Counted from the first letter of the stretch, positions 1 through 12,863 are shown. The stretch is DNA of 64,000 nt from Micromussa lordhowensis (GCA_964020085.1 OZ026606.1:20932101-20996100); one strand, 5' to 3'. Notes: generated by a model not told the origin, from the letters alone. Program-made: numbers and translations.

Positions 1-179
1 TGGTTCCTTGCTGTCTGCAGGTTAATTCGTTTTCTCTGCTTTATTAGTGATTTTTTTCACCAAACGAGTGAGTTTGCAGAGCAGATTTTGAATATATAAT
101 TATTTTTCTTTATTTAAATTTCCTTTCAACGTTTCACTTTGGTGGGTTATTTTAAACCCAGGGAGGCCTGTACGCGCGC

Positions 180-1010
180 GCTTATTGGTCGGTAGGTGCG
201 CTTAGATAAGAGAACGTAAACACGGTTGTGACAGGAAATATTTTACAAAAGGATTATTTCCGTGTTTTTCGTGTTTGCATAGCCTCATCTAAACACTCGA
301 CTGCATCCTGGACTCGCGTAGCCGTCTCGAATTCTCTCAGTCCCCCTCGTGTTTACATGGGACTATATATGTAAACACGGAAAATGTCCTATACTGCTTT
401 AATTGCGCTATACAAATTGCTGGAATTTGTTCGCGATTATAGAACATAGCTTTTTATAAAATAATAAAGCCACTACAAGCGCTCTCATTGGTCGATAGGT
501 GTGTTTAGATGAGAGTATGTAAACACGGTGTTGACGTTTTAGATTCGCGTGTATTTTTGAGAATCATTTTATAAAAGCAATAGAGCACTTTTTCCGTGTT
601 TATATAACCTCATCTAGACACTCGGAGGGTTGGGAGAATTCTCGAAAGTTATGCAAACCCTCGACTACGTCGCGATTATAGAACATAGCTTTTTATAAAA
701 TAATAAAGCCACTACAAGCGCTTTCATTGGTCGATAGGTGTGTTTAGATGAGAGTATGTAAACACGGTGTTGACGTTTTAGATTCGCGTGTATTTTTGAG
801 AATCATTTTTAAAAAAAAAAAAATAGAGCACTTTTTCCGTGTTTATATAACCTCATCTAAACACTCGGAGGGTTGGGAGAATTCTCGAAAGTTATGCAAA
901 CCCTCGACTACGTCTCAGGTTTGCATAACTATCTCGAATTCTCCCAACCCTCCTCGTATTTAGATGAGGCTATATAAACACGGAAAAAGTGCTCTATTGC
1001 TTATTGCTTT
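180..1010. repeat. Cluster of foldback / inverted-repeat elements
   Basis: A segment of about 239 bp at 432-670 is repeated directly at 671-912. The end of the second copy (about 822-903) is followed by its own reverse complement (about 918-998), giving a near-perfect hairpin with a short loop. A more diverged version of the same element lies at about 180-375, with the same 'gtaaacacgg' ends in both orientations. No transposase is visible, so this looks like a non-autonomous foldback or MITE family that has inserted or duplicated locally. The short open frame at 748-963 is part of the repeat. Confidence 0.75.
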
Positions 1011-1178
1011 TAAGGCAAATAACTTACAAATCGCGAGCACCAGAACTTAAAAATGAAATAAATTCAAATAAATCTGGTTCTTTATCTAATGGTTCTAGTA
1101 AGGCAAATAACTTACAAATCGCGAGCACCAGAACTTAAAAATGAAATAAATTCAAATAAATCTGGTTCTTTATCTGTC
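1011..1178. repeat. Tandem duplication, 88-bp period
   Basis: A block beginning 'aaggcaaataacttac' occurs at about 1011 and again at about 1099, nearly unchanged over roughly 77 bp, with a short diverged spacer between the copies. It abuts the foldback cluster on its left. No coding content is seen. Confidence 0.8.
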
Positions 1179-2159
1179 ACGGTGGAACAATTTTTCTTCA
1201 AAAACGCCGACCTAGAAGCTGCGCTTTTCCCGGGAATAAAGCTTATGGGCATTTGTTAGGATCTGTATATGCAATACACTCTTTCCTTTTTTAGAAGAAT
1301 ATGTTTTATAAGAAATTTTAAGAATATTTTAAGAATAAACCCGAGGCTGAAATTTTGAAAACAACATTATTTTGTGCGTCGAAAACTTGTAAGTACAACA
1401 CAATTATATGTTTTTAACCAACCTGTAAAAAATTCGTCCTTCTTCTTAACAGCAAAACTAGCCACAAAACGACAAAAACAGCACTAACCGTATGCTCGAT
1501 GCTAATAACATTTCTGAAAGAAGTTGTCTGCACGATATCAGGCTTAAATGCTTGCGCAGGCTGGCTCCAAAATTACTTTAACATCATCCAGACATCAAAA
1601 CATTGAAAACAGAAATGTCATACGCTATAATCTAAGAATAATTATATAATACTTTTTTCAACCTTAAATTGGTACAAAACTGAGAATATTCAGCCTCGCC
1701 CGGAAAAATGATATTCTTATAAAAAAGTAGAGTGTAGGACTGCATTCTATCAAAGTTGGAAATAATTGGATGAAAAAATTTTCGCGGAGAGTCAAAATTG
1801 GACGAGGCCGTGGGTCCAGTACGATGTGGCTGTCAGAGGAACTTTGTTAATTCAATTGTTTCCAAATTCGACTTCAAAATACCCTTTGGTCTCATCACGT
1901 AAAATGCTTTTGAAGGTTGCGTGAGAGCCCAAATTCAAAGAGCCTCTGCGTAGGAGCCTAATTTGGACTAAGATTAGGCCTTTCCACAAATATCCGGACA
2001 TCATTTTAGCTATTTAGAAGTTTCCGAGAGATTTAGAAAATTTAGGTATATTTAGAAACATTGATTCGTAGTTTTTTCTTTTGCCGTAGGCCTGTGTTCC
2101 ATATCACCAATTCCATATCACTGCATTCCAAATCACTAAGAGCGCTAAAGCAGCAATTT
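1179..2159. other. No gene recognised
   Basis: AT-rich sequence with no convincing open frame or RNA gene. The right part leads into the Penelope-like fragment. Confidence 0.6.
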
Positions 2160-2938
2160 TCTAAAATGGCGTATTCTGGTAATATCAAAGTGCCTGAATC
2201 TTCTTCCTCGACTCCTACCACAAAAGCCAAAGCAGGCCATCATCGCGCCCAACAAATTGATCAGCAGTCAGCACTACAAATGTCTCAGAAGGAGAATAAT
2301 AATATAATTTCATTCACCCTCACATTTCACCCTCACAACCACGCAGTAAAATCCATCATTCTCAAAAACTTTAAATTACTTCAAAATGCCGATCCCGATA
2401 CTGGTAAAATTTCAGGAATCTTTACGCAACCGCAATTAATTTCATTCAAACGCGACAAAAACATAGGTAACTTTTTAGTTAGCAGTGCATTCAAAACGAG
2501 TGAACAAATTAAACTGGAACTTTTAAATGTGCACGCGCACGATGTAAAACATGTCCTTTCATTTACAACGTTGAGAAATTGTCGGAACCCAAGCGATCAA
2601 TTAAGATCAGGGATCATTTTACCTGTACCTCAGCCAATGTCTTCTACTGTATAACTTGCACTCTTTGCAAAAAGTGATGTATCGGCGAAACAGGTAGACG
2701 ACTAGGCGACCGATTCCGAGAACACCTTCGCGACGTAGAGAAAGACGATAAAGACGCTTCTAAACCGGTAGCTAGACACTTTAATCTGCCGAATCATTCT
2801 AAGCAACATATGGCAGTCTGCGGCCTTTCCCTGCATCAAGGAAGCACAGAAAGCCGCAAAACTCTTGAACAAAATTTTATTTTTCAAATTGGCACTCTTA
2901 ATCCTCACAGTATCAACGAACGCTTTTCATTCAACTAA
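2160..2938 (+). pseudogene. Penelope-like element, C-terminal linker and GIY-YIG endonuclease (broken)
   Basis: Conceptual translation gives the region between reverse transcriptase and endonuclease of a Penelope-like element ('TFHPHNHAVKSIILKNF', then 'LISFKRDKNIGNFLV'), followed by Cys-rich 'CARARCKTCPF' and a GIY-YIG module ('CIGETGRRLGDRFREHLRD', 'ARHFNLPNHS', 'SRKTLEQNFIFQIGTLNPH'), ending at TAA 2936-2938. It is broken. A frameshift near 2515 moves the reading frame, and the original frame then stops at 2654. A TGA at 2675-2677 falls exactly where the tyrosine of the YIG motif is expected. No reverse transcriptase domain is found upstream, so this is a 5'-truncated dead copy. Penelope-like elements with GIY-YIG endonucleases are common in cnidarian genomes; the family assignment rests on motif recognition only. 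Confidence 0.85.
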
Positions 2939-3190
2939 TTAATTCTGTTGTTTTTCACGTTGCCAGGCACCAACCAATAGCGTAGCTCCATATTTCTGTA
3001 TATAAACCACACACACGCCACAATTCCTTCATTCGCTCTTACGAAGGGCTCACGCTCGAAGCGTCAGCTTCCAAAACTCTTTACGGTGGCCAATTCACAT
3101 TATCAACCCAGTTGATAAAACCAAATTATCTTGTAATACTCCCACGGACGCAGCACCACAGTTTCTTTAGAAACTTGCCCCCTTTATTCA
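2939..3190 (+). repeat. Tail of Penelope-like element, with hammerhead-like motif
   Basis: Non-coding DNA directly following the GIY-YIG frame. At about 3039-3065 the sequence 'ttacgaagggctcacgctcg' followed by 'aagcgtc' resembles a hammerhead ribozyme core: a CUGANGA-like box, a GGGC/GCTC stem and a GAA box. The first box is mutated (TTACGA). Penelope-like elements are known to carry hammerhead motifs in their terminal repeats, so the position fits. Activity is unlikely for this copy. Confidence 0.45.
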
Positions 3191-6100
3191 TGAACAATGG
3201 CTTTGACACTCGGAAATTTAATATTTGACATCTCTCAGCATCTCTGCAGCCAGTTACGCATGCCCTGATGACTTTTTTGGAAGCTTATTTGCATGTTCAA
3301 TCGACGTGTTTCAATGGGCGCGATTCCGTAATGAGTATTTCCGTAAAGATGTTTTACGTGCTATTTGTGGAAAGGCCTAACTAGAATGTAGCCGTATGAC
3401 CTGTTAATTATATGGAGCACGGAACTGTTCAAATTACTCTTTAATTTGGACACTGTTCAAATTTCGAGTTATTTTAGACATTTTACAAATTTATTTATAG
3501 TGACTAATCATGACGCTGCCTTGCGTGTCTTGTGTGGGATTTTGGGCCGATAATTTAATTAGAACATAAATTAAAGCCTAATTTAATTTTACTGAAAAAG
3601 GGGATGCGTAATGTTTCCTTAAAAAAATTAGACAAAAGAGCTCCAACAAATAGAAATACATCATATTTTTTATAACAAAAAATTAGAAAATATTAAGTTG
3701 TACCAGCCGATACTTTTGATGTTGATAACATGGTTAACGTGAAAAAAGATTGTACCGTAGTGAACGAAAAGCTTAGCTTCACGGATCTAAGTGCGACTTT
3801 CCTGGCCGTGTAAGAGAAAGCAAAAAAAAATCGGGTAAATTTGGTTGGCAAGGTATTTTATTCATTTCGAGAACTTGTTTCTGAAAAGAGCACCTCAGTT
3901 TCATTTCCAAACAGAGAAAAATCAGCTTGTGAAAGTGAATTGTTCTAGCATTGTTCGAGAACATTACATATAAGTAAGGATAAAACTAACTACTTGAACT
4001 CGCTTTTGCGACTATGCTTATTTTGAAATGTCCTCATGGAAAGTCTGACCTACAAATTTCTGACAGAAGAATACACTTATCCAGAGTCCGCCATTGACAT
4101 TGTTCCTTACTTTACATTCCAGGATGTAAAACGTGCCAATATTCGTACCCAGTACACCACAAGTCCATACAGTAGCCCAAAGCGCTCACAAATACTTCCT
4201 TTTTGACAACTTTATTACTGCAATTTAATTAACCTTATTTTTTTTTGTATAAAAAGGCAATTCTTGGCAGGATGTGTACCGAACGCAAAAATGTATCAAT
4301 TTCCATTACTGCTAGCCGGTGCTTTTTATCAGTGATGCTTTCTTATCAAAATGCCTCCAGAAAAATTAGTAAACTTTTAAATTTCAAGTAAAAAGTCTGC
4401 CTGCCAACGGCAAAAAAAACGTGGCTAAACAAAGATATATTTAGCACTACGATGGCTGTGCACGTGCGTTATAATCCTTTGTACATTTCTTTGCCGTCCT
4501 TTACGATTGGAAAAGGCCGGCTGTTTAAACTTCACAGGGAAACCAATACGCGACATACATACCGGCTCTCTCAGCATCTTCTAGAGCACACGGCTTACGA
4601 AGAAACTTGTTTTATGTGCGCGTTTATCGTTGGACAAATCTGACGCGGTCCATGTTGTTAAGCATCGCCTTACGTAATAACTAAGCCAAACATTTTATTG
4701 CCAAATTTGCTCGCGAGGCCAAAGCGTTTCAATTTCCAACACCTGTTCCTTTTTCTTCTTTGATATGGGGCAAAGAGCATGGAGAAAGAAACTTAAGGTT
4801 ACGGTTGAACAGTACACGTAAATCCGGTCCTTACACAATTCCAATCTGTCAACAAGTAAACGTTTTGCCTATCTATTTTTGATTTCTGTTCTCTACTTGA
4901 TATCTTCTCTCCGCTGAGAGCAACAACATCTTGATGAGTCGCAATCTTGATGGAGGTTTGACACCGAATTTGCAGAAGGCAACATTCAGAAAAAAACAAC
5001 CTATCACTAAATATCTTTGTTAAAATTCGGCAAGGGAAAGAATTCTACCAGTCCGTTGCGTAAAGACGTTCACGCTCAGTCGAAACTCGGCCGTTTTCCA
5101 ACGCAGTTAGAAAATCAGATATAAGAAATCAGGATACGAAAATGTAAAGTTTTACAAGGGCTTTCGTGCCTTTCTCCACGCGCCTACGGCATTTTCCATA
5201 ATTTCATAATTAACTTTTTTAAAAGAGCAAGGCAGCCTGACTTTAAGTGCTGCGGTGAGTACTTCTCTGGAGTTGTTGTAACCTTGAGGTAAGCAATAAC
5301 TAAATTTCTATTTTTCTTTTTCCTCACTCAATAGTGGTCGTTCTTATACTAATTTCATCGTAAAAGTTTTCATAGTTTCTTGCCTTTCTCAAGAAAATAG
5401 AAGCAATGTGCTCGCTTTCCATTCAGACCGCACGCGAAAACTTCATCACGAATTCGCGTCCTTCCAAAGATGTACAAAATTAACGACAAAAAAGAGGAGT
5501 TTTAATGAAATACTTTTTTTTATAAATAAAGTCATTGAGGAATTGTCTCCATAAAGTATGGCAGGGAGGTATATTTGCCAAACTAACCGAAAAACAAATA
5601 TGTTTAAAGCATGATTAAACCAAAAAATTCAAATCTCTGTCAAACTGACAAAAATCTTGTTTGATTTTTTTTTCTTTTATTATTATTATTTTTTTGTTTT
5701 TTTTGGGGGGGGGGTTCTTTTTTGTATTCTCTGTTGTTTTTTCTTTTTTTTGTATGTTGATCTGTTGTTTTTTTTTGAAAACTTGAGCACTTCAGATGAA
5801 AGATAGCGCCTAACGTCGGCTGTCACCGTAAGAAATACAGGAAATTCGGGACGATTTGATTATTGACTCACATCGAGGAAAACACGAAACTTTAGTGCGT
5901 GTGTTGTATGTACATACATGTATATGTTTGCTTATATATACTGTTCTGCTGTGATAATGTGGCGAAATCACACATTTTGCTCAACTGAAAAGCATATTAA
6001 TTGAATATATCAAAAGAGTAAATGTCAAGGGTTGAATGAATGGCATTTGACCAGAAAAAAAAACGTTAAGCATGACGTGGGAGGCTATTAATTGTTATTT

Positions 6101-9100
6101 GTGTTTCGTAGCGCAATTCATGTCAGCAAAAGAGCAAAAAAAGGAAAGGAAAAACGAAAAACATAGTGGTGTGGGGATGATCGCGTAGTAATTGTTTTTC
6201 GGCCGGTGTTTACCTGTGTATCAGATTATCTAAGGGAACTCGGGGGAGGCTTAATCGCGTTGAACCCGTGTGTGATAAGAATTTGCGATAACTCACAAAA
6301 CTGTATAAATATTACCGAGAGAAGAGGAAGTGGTAAGAGAGTTAATCGCCTATAAAAAAAAAGACGTATTCCAAATGTAATTCCTTCAAAGTTAATTTTA
6401 GATCACTTAAGTTCACGGAAATCCCAGGAGAGGTTAGAAAAAGCCAATCCTCTGCCGCGGATTTTGCTTAGGTTGACAACTCAAGCGGCTTTGCACGTGC
6501 GTCATCGTCCTCGAAAGCAGCCACGCCGCGCACGGACAGGGTACCATGGCTAAGAGTAGCTTCAGAAGAACGCCTGCATGTATATGGAGATTAACTAGTG
6601 TACAATTAATGCTCTCCTGACATTGCTCATTCGTCGCGCAGCCGGTTTTAGCGCACGTCCTGTAGGTATTTCTGGGAAAGAATATTTTTGTAATTCGTGA
6701 ATAGTATAATTTTATTTCTCTGAAATGATTTGAATGATAAGTCTGTAGTTATGAAACAAAACTAGATAGAGAGCTGAATGCAGTCAATGAAGAAGCACAA
6801 TATTTTAACATTTTTTCAGTGCTACGCGTGCATGAAAAGTTGATTGTTTTACCCGGACACAAATACGTCTTCTCCGATTGGAGAAGAACCTGTCACGTGT
6901 TATGGGCCTTAACTCAGTAACTCCCTATGGAAACAACAAGTTGAACGTCCGACTCGCTCATACTCAGGCATTGTATCTTGAAACCGCGGCAAAGTGAGTG
7001 TGTGCCAGCCGGCGTCATGCTGCAGATAATTCTTTTGCAATTTGTTCTAGTCAAGAGTTGTGAGGTGTAACAAAACAATTAATGACTAACCCCACAGGAA
7101 ACAGTAAGTTTTGCCACCTGGGAGAAGCAAACCTCTATTTTTTTTTCCTTTGGGCCAGTTATGACGTGCTAAAAATAGAATGACGTCTTTGCATTTGTTT
7201 TTCTGTTCGCGTGAACCACTTTGAATAGCATACTGCTCAATCCTTTTATGTCAGATTCCTGGGAACTATACCTTGCTTCAGTGTTTCTCGTGTGATGTAA
7301 GTGCTCTGTGAAAACTAGAAAAAATTGCTTTGAAGAGTGTGTCATTTAGAAAAATGGTTAGAATTTGGTTTAAAATTTTGACAATGTTTTTTTAGAGAGA
7401 GTTTTTTATGGTTAGTCTACGAATTTTTTGTAGAAAAATATACCATTTCTTGATACGCACTTCTTTACAATGCAATAATAGTTCACTGCAAATCGATGAT
7501 TGAACCACTTTTTGTAAAAACAAAAATATACAATCAACACCTTAACATGAATACAGATTTCCTGCTACCCTACCTTTCAAAGAAAAACATTTTCTCTTAT
7601 TTTTTTCGAAATAAGTATATGTAATAGGACTAAATTCTACAAGACATTTAAAAGGATTTGTTTTAAATTCAATTATTTCCCAATTGGACAGGGATGCAGT
7701 CTAATTACCTGTTAATCATATTGGTACGGAACTGTTAAAAAAACCCTGTTAATTTGGACCCTATCCAAAGTAGGGATTAATTTGCACTTGGAGTGACAAA
7801 ATAACCATAAAAATTATCAGCCTTGTGGGAGGGCTTGGAGCTTTCTTTAACCGAGCGTTCATATGAAAGAAAGCCTTGTTCCCACTAGCAGGGCCATCTT
7901 TTAGACTTAAATTTTTAATGATACTCTCAGAAATGTTTGCTTGAAACATCGTCACGCCACAGACAAGTAAAATCTAAACAACAGAATTTGAAATGTAATA
8001 GAAGCTAGATAAATAATCCGAGTCTCAGTTCTGTGACATGTCCCGTACTCCTGTCACAAACTCTCATACAAATTTATAGAGCTCACTATGGAAACATCAC
8101 CGTATTTGTGCCGCTCGCACGGGGCACAATGCAAATCTGGCGGCCGAAAATCATCTCGAATTTACTTTTGCTAGTTAAAGCGATAAGTTCACCATCATAG
8201 ATCAGTAAAACCTCATATAAAAACGTTTCCTAAAATATTCAGTGCCCAGACGGCAAAAAAACACAGCCTGAGTCAATCTCTTCAAGTTGCATGACCACCT
8301 TCTCGGCAATCATCTTGATGTCGAGTGTGGCAAAATCTCGATTTTAAAACTGCTATTCTTTCAAACTGAATGATGTTATCGAGTTAAAACCTTGCAAGAA
8401 AATATATATTTTGGCGACCTATCGTATAGCCGATAAGAGCAAAATCCTAAAGTTTTTTATTTTATTTTAGAATTTGTTTAATTTTTTTCTTTTGAGTGCT
8501 AAATGCAAATGTAATAAAGCTATAAATAAATGTGGTGACTGAAATTATTATCCTCAGGAATAAGTTCTTAATAAAGCCATCGTCTGAGACAAGTCGTCTG
8601 CATGGACAGTAGAACTCGGCTGACTGGTTGAATAGAACGAATGTTTTCTTGGGTAAGTTATCGCTTTCATTTTTTCAGTCTGAGGAATATATGATACTGA
8701 ATCTGTGGTGTCTTGCAGACACGCACGCGACCTTTGTATCAGCGAATTTCGTATTCACCGAGGACTCTGACAATTCTTTATTAAACAGGTAAACATCGTA
8801 TTTTAAAGTTCAAATTGAAGTGTGCAAATAAGACGTTGCTTTCATTATAGCAGGCGAACTGGCTTAATATTGCTACGACATACCATAAAAAAACCTTGGC
8901 TTCTCTGATCAAAAAGACACAGGAGGATTTCAAAAACACTAAAAACGTTTTAGGGTGCGTGTTTTGTTGTTGTTGTTTATTTTTTCATAAAAGGAAATGT
9001 TTTTAACACTATTTTATAGCAAGAACATATAGAATGCAGTTATTTTTATACTTCGCACTCTGACAAGGCGGGTTGAAATTCAATTAAGGGTAGAATATGT

Positions 9101-10110
9101 CACCTATATTGTGCATCAAGAGCGTTTCGCTTCCGCAGCAGCAGAAGTTTTATGGCAACTGTTCTTCTTTCCGGTGCCTGAATGATAAATTAAACGCTGA
9201 AAGAAAACAAATCTTTAAAAAAGCGACGGTTCCCTTTTTATCACTTTATATATTCAGTTTCGATGTAAATTTGCGCGATTTGGCATGTGCCACTCCTTTC
9301 CTTTTATTTTTGATTGGCTTATTTCGTGCTTAAGGAGAGGTAGAAGAAGCGATCTTATCGTGGCGAAAAATCGAAGTCGTATTTACTACCACAAAGCTTT
9401 TCCGTCAGGTTTCTTCTAGACCAAGTATTCGCAAGCATAATTTAAGAGCTTCTTTAGAAAAACAATTATGTCACCATTTTTGGCAGTTTTCTCTATTTTC
9501 TATTAATCGTGGTCACACCCTCTTCTTAAAACCCGAAAGTTACTCCAAATATAGATAAATAAAAATCTCTCCCTTTGTTGTGTTTACTTCATGAAGTCAC
9601 ATTAAGTCGAATAGCTTATGCGGAAGTTTTACGATGAAAGATAACGAGTTAAGCGAAGTACTATCAGCTTACTATAATATCAACACCTGCATACTCCTGC
9701 AATTTACAATTTGCTTGAGGGAAGCAGGGATATTTTTAAATCGTGTGCAGTTTTTTCTGGGTCTGTTTCTCAATGACATGAAGTTTATTCGCTAGCTGAA
9801 GAGTTTATTGAATCGCGCCTCTGTCGCAAATTTTTTATTTCTTTATATTTTTTTAATTTGTCTATTGTCTATAAACAATTGTCTATTTTTACCTTTCAAA
9901 ATACAGGTGTGTATCTTTTTCCAAATTTCGCGAACATTCAAAGTATGGCGTTGAAAGCCGATCACTACATTTTTCATGGGAAAATGTTTTTTTTTTGTCT
10001 GAAACACTATCAATTAGAAAATGATTTAAAATGTACTTAGCATTGTTGCCACTTCTAGATCTTTATTTTTCGATATTTACTTTAAAAGTTCGTACTTATA
10101 AAAATTAAAA
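3191..10110. other. Gene-poor AT-rich stretch
   Basis: Only short open frames (up to about 80 codons) on both strands, none with recognisable domains, splice context or family resemblance. No tRNA or rRNA is seen apart from possible diverged repeat debris. A T/G homopolymer tract at 5664-5776 is listed separately. Confidence 0.6.
5664..5776. repeat. T-rich low-complexity tract with G10 run
   Basis: Long T runs interrupted by ATT repeats and one run of ten G residues near 5706-5715, then more T/G sequence. It may be a decayed retroelement tail on the opposite strand or plain low-complexity DNA. Confidence 0.8.
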
Positions 10111-10164
10111 TTGTCTTCATCAACAGCGAAGAGTGTTCCTTCTCCTTCTCTTAATCTTTGTCTT

Positions 10165-10711
10165 TGTATTTGTCTTTCTCCTTTTCATTCTCATTTTCAT
10201 GTTCATTCTCGTGCTCAGTCTCAGTTCCATGCCCGTGCGCGTGCGCGTGCGCATGTTCATGCTCGTGCTTGTGCTGGTATCCGTGCACCTGTCCGTGTGC
10301 CTGTGCGTGTGAGTGCGCGTGCACCTGCCCGTGTGCCTGTGCGTGTGAGTGCGCGTGTGAGTGCTCGTGCTTGTGCTGATGTCCGTGCACCTGCCCGTGT
10401 GCCCGTGCTCGTGCGCGTGCGCATGCTTATGCTCGTGCTTGTGCTGGTGTTCGTGCACCTGCCAGTGTGCCTGTGCGTGTGGGTGCGTGTGTCCATGCTT
10501 GTGCTTGTGCTGGTGTCCGTCACCTGCCCGTGTGTTGCCCGTGTGCCTGTGCGTGTGAGTGCGCGTGTTCATGCTCGTGCTTGTGCTGGTGTCCGTGCAC
10601 CTGCCCGTGTGCCCGTGCTCGTGCGCGTGCGCATGCTTATGCTCCTGCTTGTGCTGGTGTCCGTGAACCTGCCCGTGTCCCTGTGCGTGCTCGTGCTCGT
10701 GCTCGTGCTCA
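10165..10711. repeat. GTGC-rich minisatellite (hexanucleotide-based)
   Basis: About 550 bp built from variants of a six-base theme such as gtgcNN and gtgtgc, grading at the left into 'ttctcattttcattc'-type pyrimidine repeats. Longer phrases ('gctcgtgcttgtgctggtgt', then 'ccgtgcacctgcccgtgtg') recur near 10260, 10362, 10432 and 10570. The + strand is nearly free of A. Because the hexamer has no stop in several frames, frames of up to 207 codons open on both strands, encoding only Cys/Val/Ala/Arg or His/Thr/Arg repeats. These are by-products of the repeat, not genes. Confidence 0.85.
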
Positions 10712-11381
10712 TTGGCAAAGTGTGGCCATGGTAACCAGAAACATTCAAATACAGGCAGGGATTCTAGTAGGCCAGAGGTATGCCCGCATCTGAAAAAGCT
10801 TAAATGGTAGGTTCTATGAGACTATTTGATGTATTTTGGGAACATGAAAAACTTGAAGATTTCGCTTTCCTCGATCTAAAGCAGAACGCTTTCCGTGTTA
10901 TTCCAACAAAAAATAAGTTAGAGAGAAAAATAGGATGAAAGCCGTCAAATGAAAAGCCAGGCCTGTCTATCTATTAAAGGTTCAAAATCTACCAATTTGG
11001 TTTCATATGCATACCCCAAGTAAATGAAATATTTGCCTCATTTTTCATGTCCATATGAGGTTTCTGAGATTATGGCCTAAACCTCTCAAGGACCGCTTAC
11101 GGGAAAAGAAACTGTGAGCCCACTATTTAGCTTATATTTGAAGGTTCATGTCCAGCAGAAAGCTAAAATGCGTTAAATCATGAAAATCAGATCTCAGGTT
11201 TTTTATGAATGTTGTGCCGCGTAGCACTATGAACACAAATGGTGGAACAGAGAATTAACTCTGAAGTGTAAATTTAAGTGGTAATTAAACCCGTGAATAA
11301 CCCACTGGGCGTTAGCCCTAGTAAAGGGAATCAGGGAACCACACGAGGTAAAGAAAAAATCTTTTGACCTCGGTGGGAATC

Positions 11382-11423
11382 GGGGACGATTTAGGTGGTA
11401 AATTTACCACCTAAATCGTCCCC
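11382..11423. repeat. Perfect 42-bp palindrome
   Basis: From 'ggggacgatttaggtggta' the sequence reads identically on both strands through to 'cgtcccc'. It sits between the two inverted SINE arms and could extrude as a hairpin. Confidence 0.9.
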
Positions 11424-11437
11424 GACTTTCTCTGTCC

Positions 11438-11510
11438 GACCTCGTAGCTCAGTCGGCAGAGTAACGGTAGATCTAATCTGGAGGTCGTGGGTTCGATTTC
11501 CACCGAGGTC
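11438..11510 (+). pseudogene. tRNA-like head of SINE
   Basis: GACCTCG and CGAGGTC pair perfectly as an acceptor stem. The A box (TAGCTCAGTCGG) and B box (GGTTCGATTTC) are present, and the T stem can form. The anticodon stem pairs poorly (around 'cggtagatctaatctgg') and there is no discriminator or conventional anticodon loop, so this is a SINE promoter head rather than a working tRNA. A T-rich stretch (attttttcttt) follows. Confidence 0.6.
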
Positions 11511-11636
11511 AAAAGATTTTTTCTTTACCTCGTGTGGTTCCCTGATTCCCTTTACTAGGGCTAACGCCCAGTGGGTTATTCACGGGTTTAATTAGCACTT
11601 AAATTTACACTTCAGAGTTAATTCTCTGTTCCACCA

Positions 11637-12863
11637 CTCAGGTTTTTTAGTTGATTTCCACATCGTTTTTTGATCCAGTTACAAGGCTTATAGCCTTTCT
11701 TGCGTCTTGCTTTTCTTTCAGAGCGCCCTTCTATTTGAGCTGGCAGCACATTTTTGCATTCAAGTTTCTATTTAATTTAAAAGCTCATTCGTGATGAGAT
11801 ACTAGCAACAGTATTGTTATTTTCTGGATGATAATTTTTGTATGCCGGTCATGCGCAACGTTAAAAATAATTCATAATGGAGACCGAAAAACCGCACAGC
11901 AGGACATAAGAACTTTTTCATTATTTCGCTGCGTCACCTAACTGTGCTGACTAACGAAAAATCACAATAACGCAAATTACTAATATACGGCTTTCTTTTA
12001 AAAATAGTGATAGGTGCAAGAACTTGGTGCCTAGTGTGTTGCCGTACTTCGAATAAAGGTCATCGTGCTATGTTTTTGACAAAGACAATTAACTCTTGTA
12101 GTGATTCTTGATCTAACACCCACGATTATAAATGGATATCGGTTAATTAATATATTGGGGCTAAACCTGAGAAGGAGTAGCATCCTATGTAAAGGGGAGT
12201 AGGTAGTCGTAGTCGCTCCAGGCTGAAGCCATTACGACAAGCTTCAGGGTCACGTTCGGCTCGAAAATATATTGGCACGTTTTTGCCGACGGCATTTTCA
12301 AGTGACTCTATCTAAATCACCTGCGAAGACTTTAATAGAACGGACGTTGGGATTGGCTGTGGGTCATTCACCACAATTCTATCCCATTTATCAAAATGTA
12401 CTACGAGTCTTCTTATCTATTTACCATATAAAAAGGAAATTTTCTTTCCTAGTTTTCAATGAGTAATTGAAACACAAGCTTAAGTATTCCAAATCCCCCG
12501 CAAACATGTACAGATAGTTACAGACATCGTTTCCTTTTTTATTACTATTGCGAAAGGAAGGTTTGGACGCTTTCCATTCGACTAAATATTCCGGTTTAAA
12601 ATTCCGGGTATTCCAGGTGACGAATGGAACAGTATTTTCCGGTTGGTTCGACTAACCCGTCCCATATCATCGCGTTCCAAGGTTCGGGCCAAAATACGAA
12701 ATAAAAAATAAAACAAACGGCGGACTGCTTGCCTCTTTGCGCTTTGGAGTTGCTCGACAACAGCTGAAGTTGAAGCAAACGATGTACTAGGTGAGAACGA
12801 CACTGCGTAGGAATTTAAATGGAGTCCGCGACTAGGTTGAGGGTTCGATACCTCTTTATTCTC
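11637..12863. other. No gene recognised; GGAAT-rich repeat at its right end
   Basis: No supported gene. Around 12560-12680 a segment rich in 'attccgg' and 'ggaat' words resembles the one at about 13320-13490, so the two are probably diverged copies of one interspersed repeat. Confidence 0.5.

Larger units (their letters stand above)
11240..11636. mobile_element. Head-to-head tRNA-derived SINE pair, long inverted structure
   Basis: The 142-bp arms 11240-11381 and 11495-11636 are reverse complements with about two mismatches. Between them lie a perfect 42-bp palindrome (11382-11423) and a tRNA-like unit (11438-11510). The right arm begins inside the 3' half of the tRNA-like sequence and continues through a shared tail. 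The left arm is the same sequence inverted, so it looks like two copies of one tRNA-derived element joined head to head, the left one truncated inside its tRNA head. The near identity of the arms suggests a recent origin or gene conversion between arms. Confidence 0.8.

Noticed and set aside
10111..10793. Overlapping open frames of 65-207 codons on both strands
   Set aside because: All are translations of the GTGC minisatellite, with two- to four-letter amino acid composition and no start or splice context.
11438..11510. Functional tRNA gene
   Set aside because: Acceptor and T arms are good, but the anticodon stem does not pair and the sequence is part of a SINE inverted pair.
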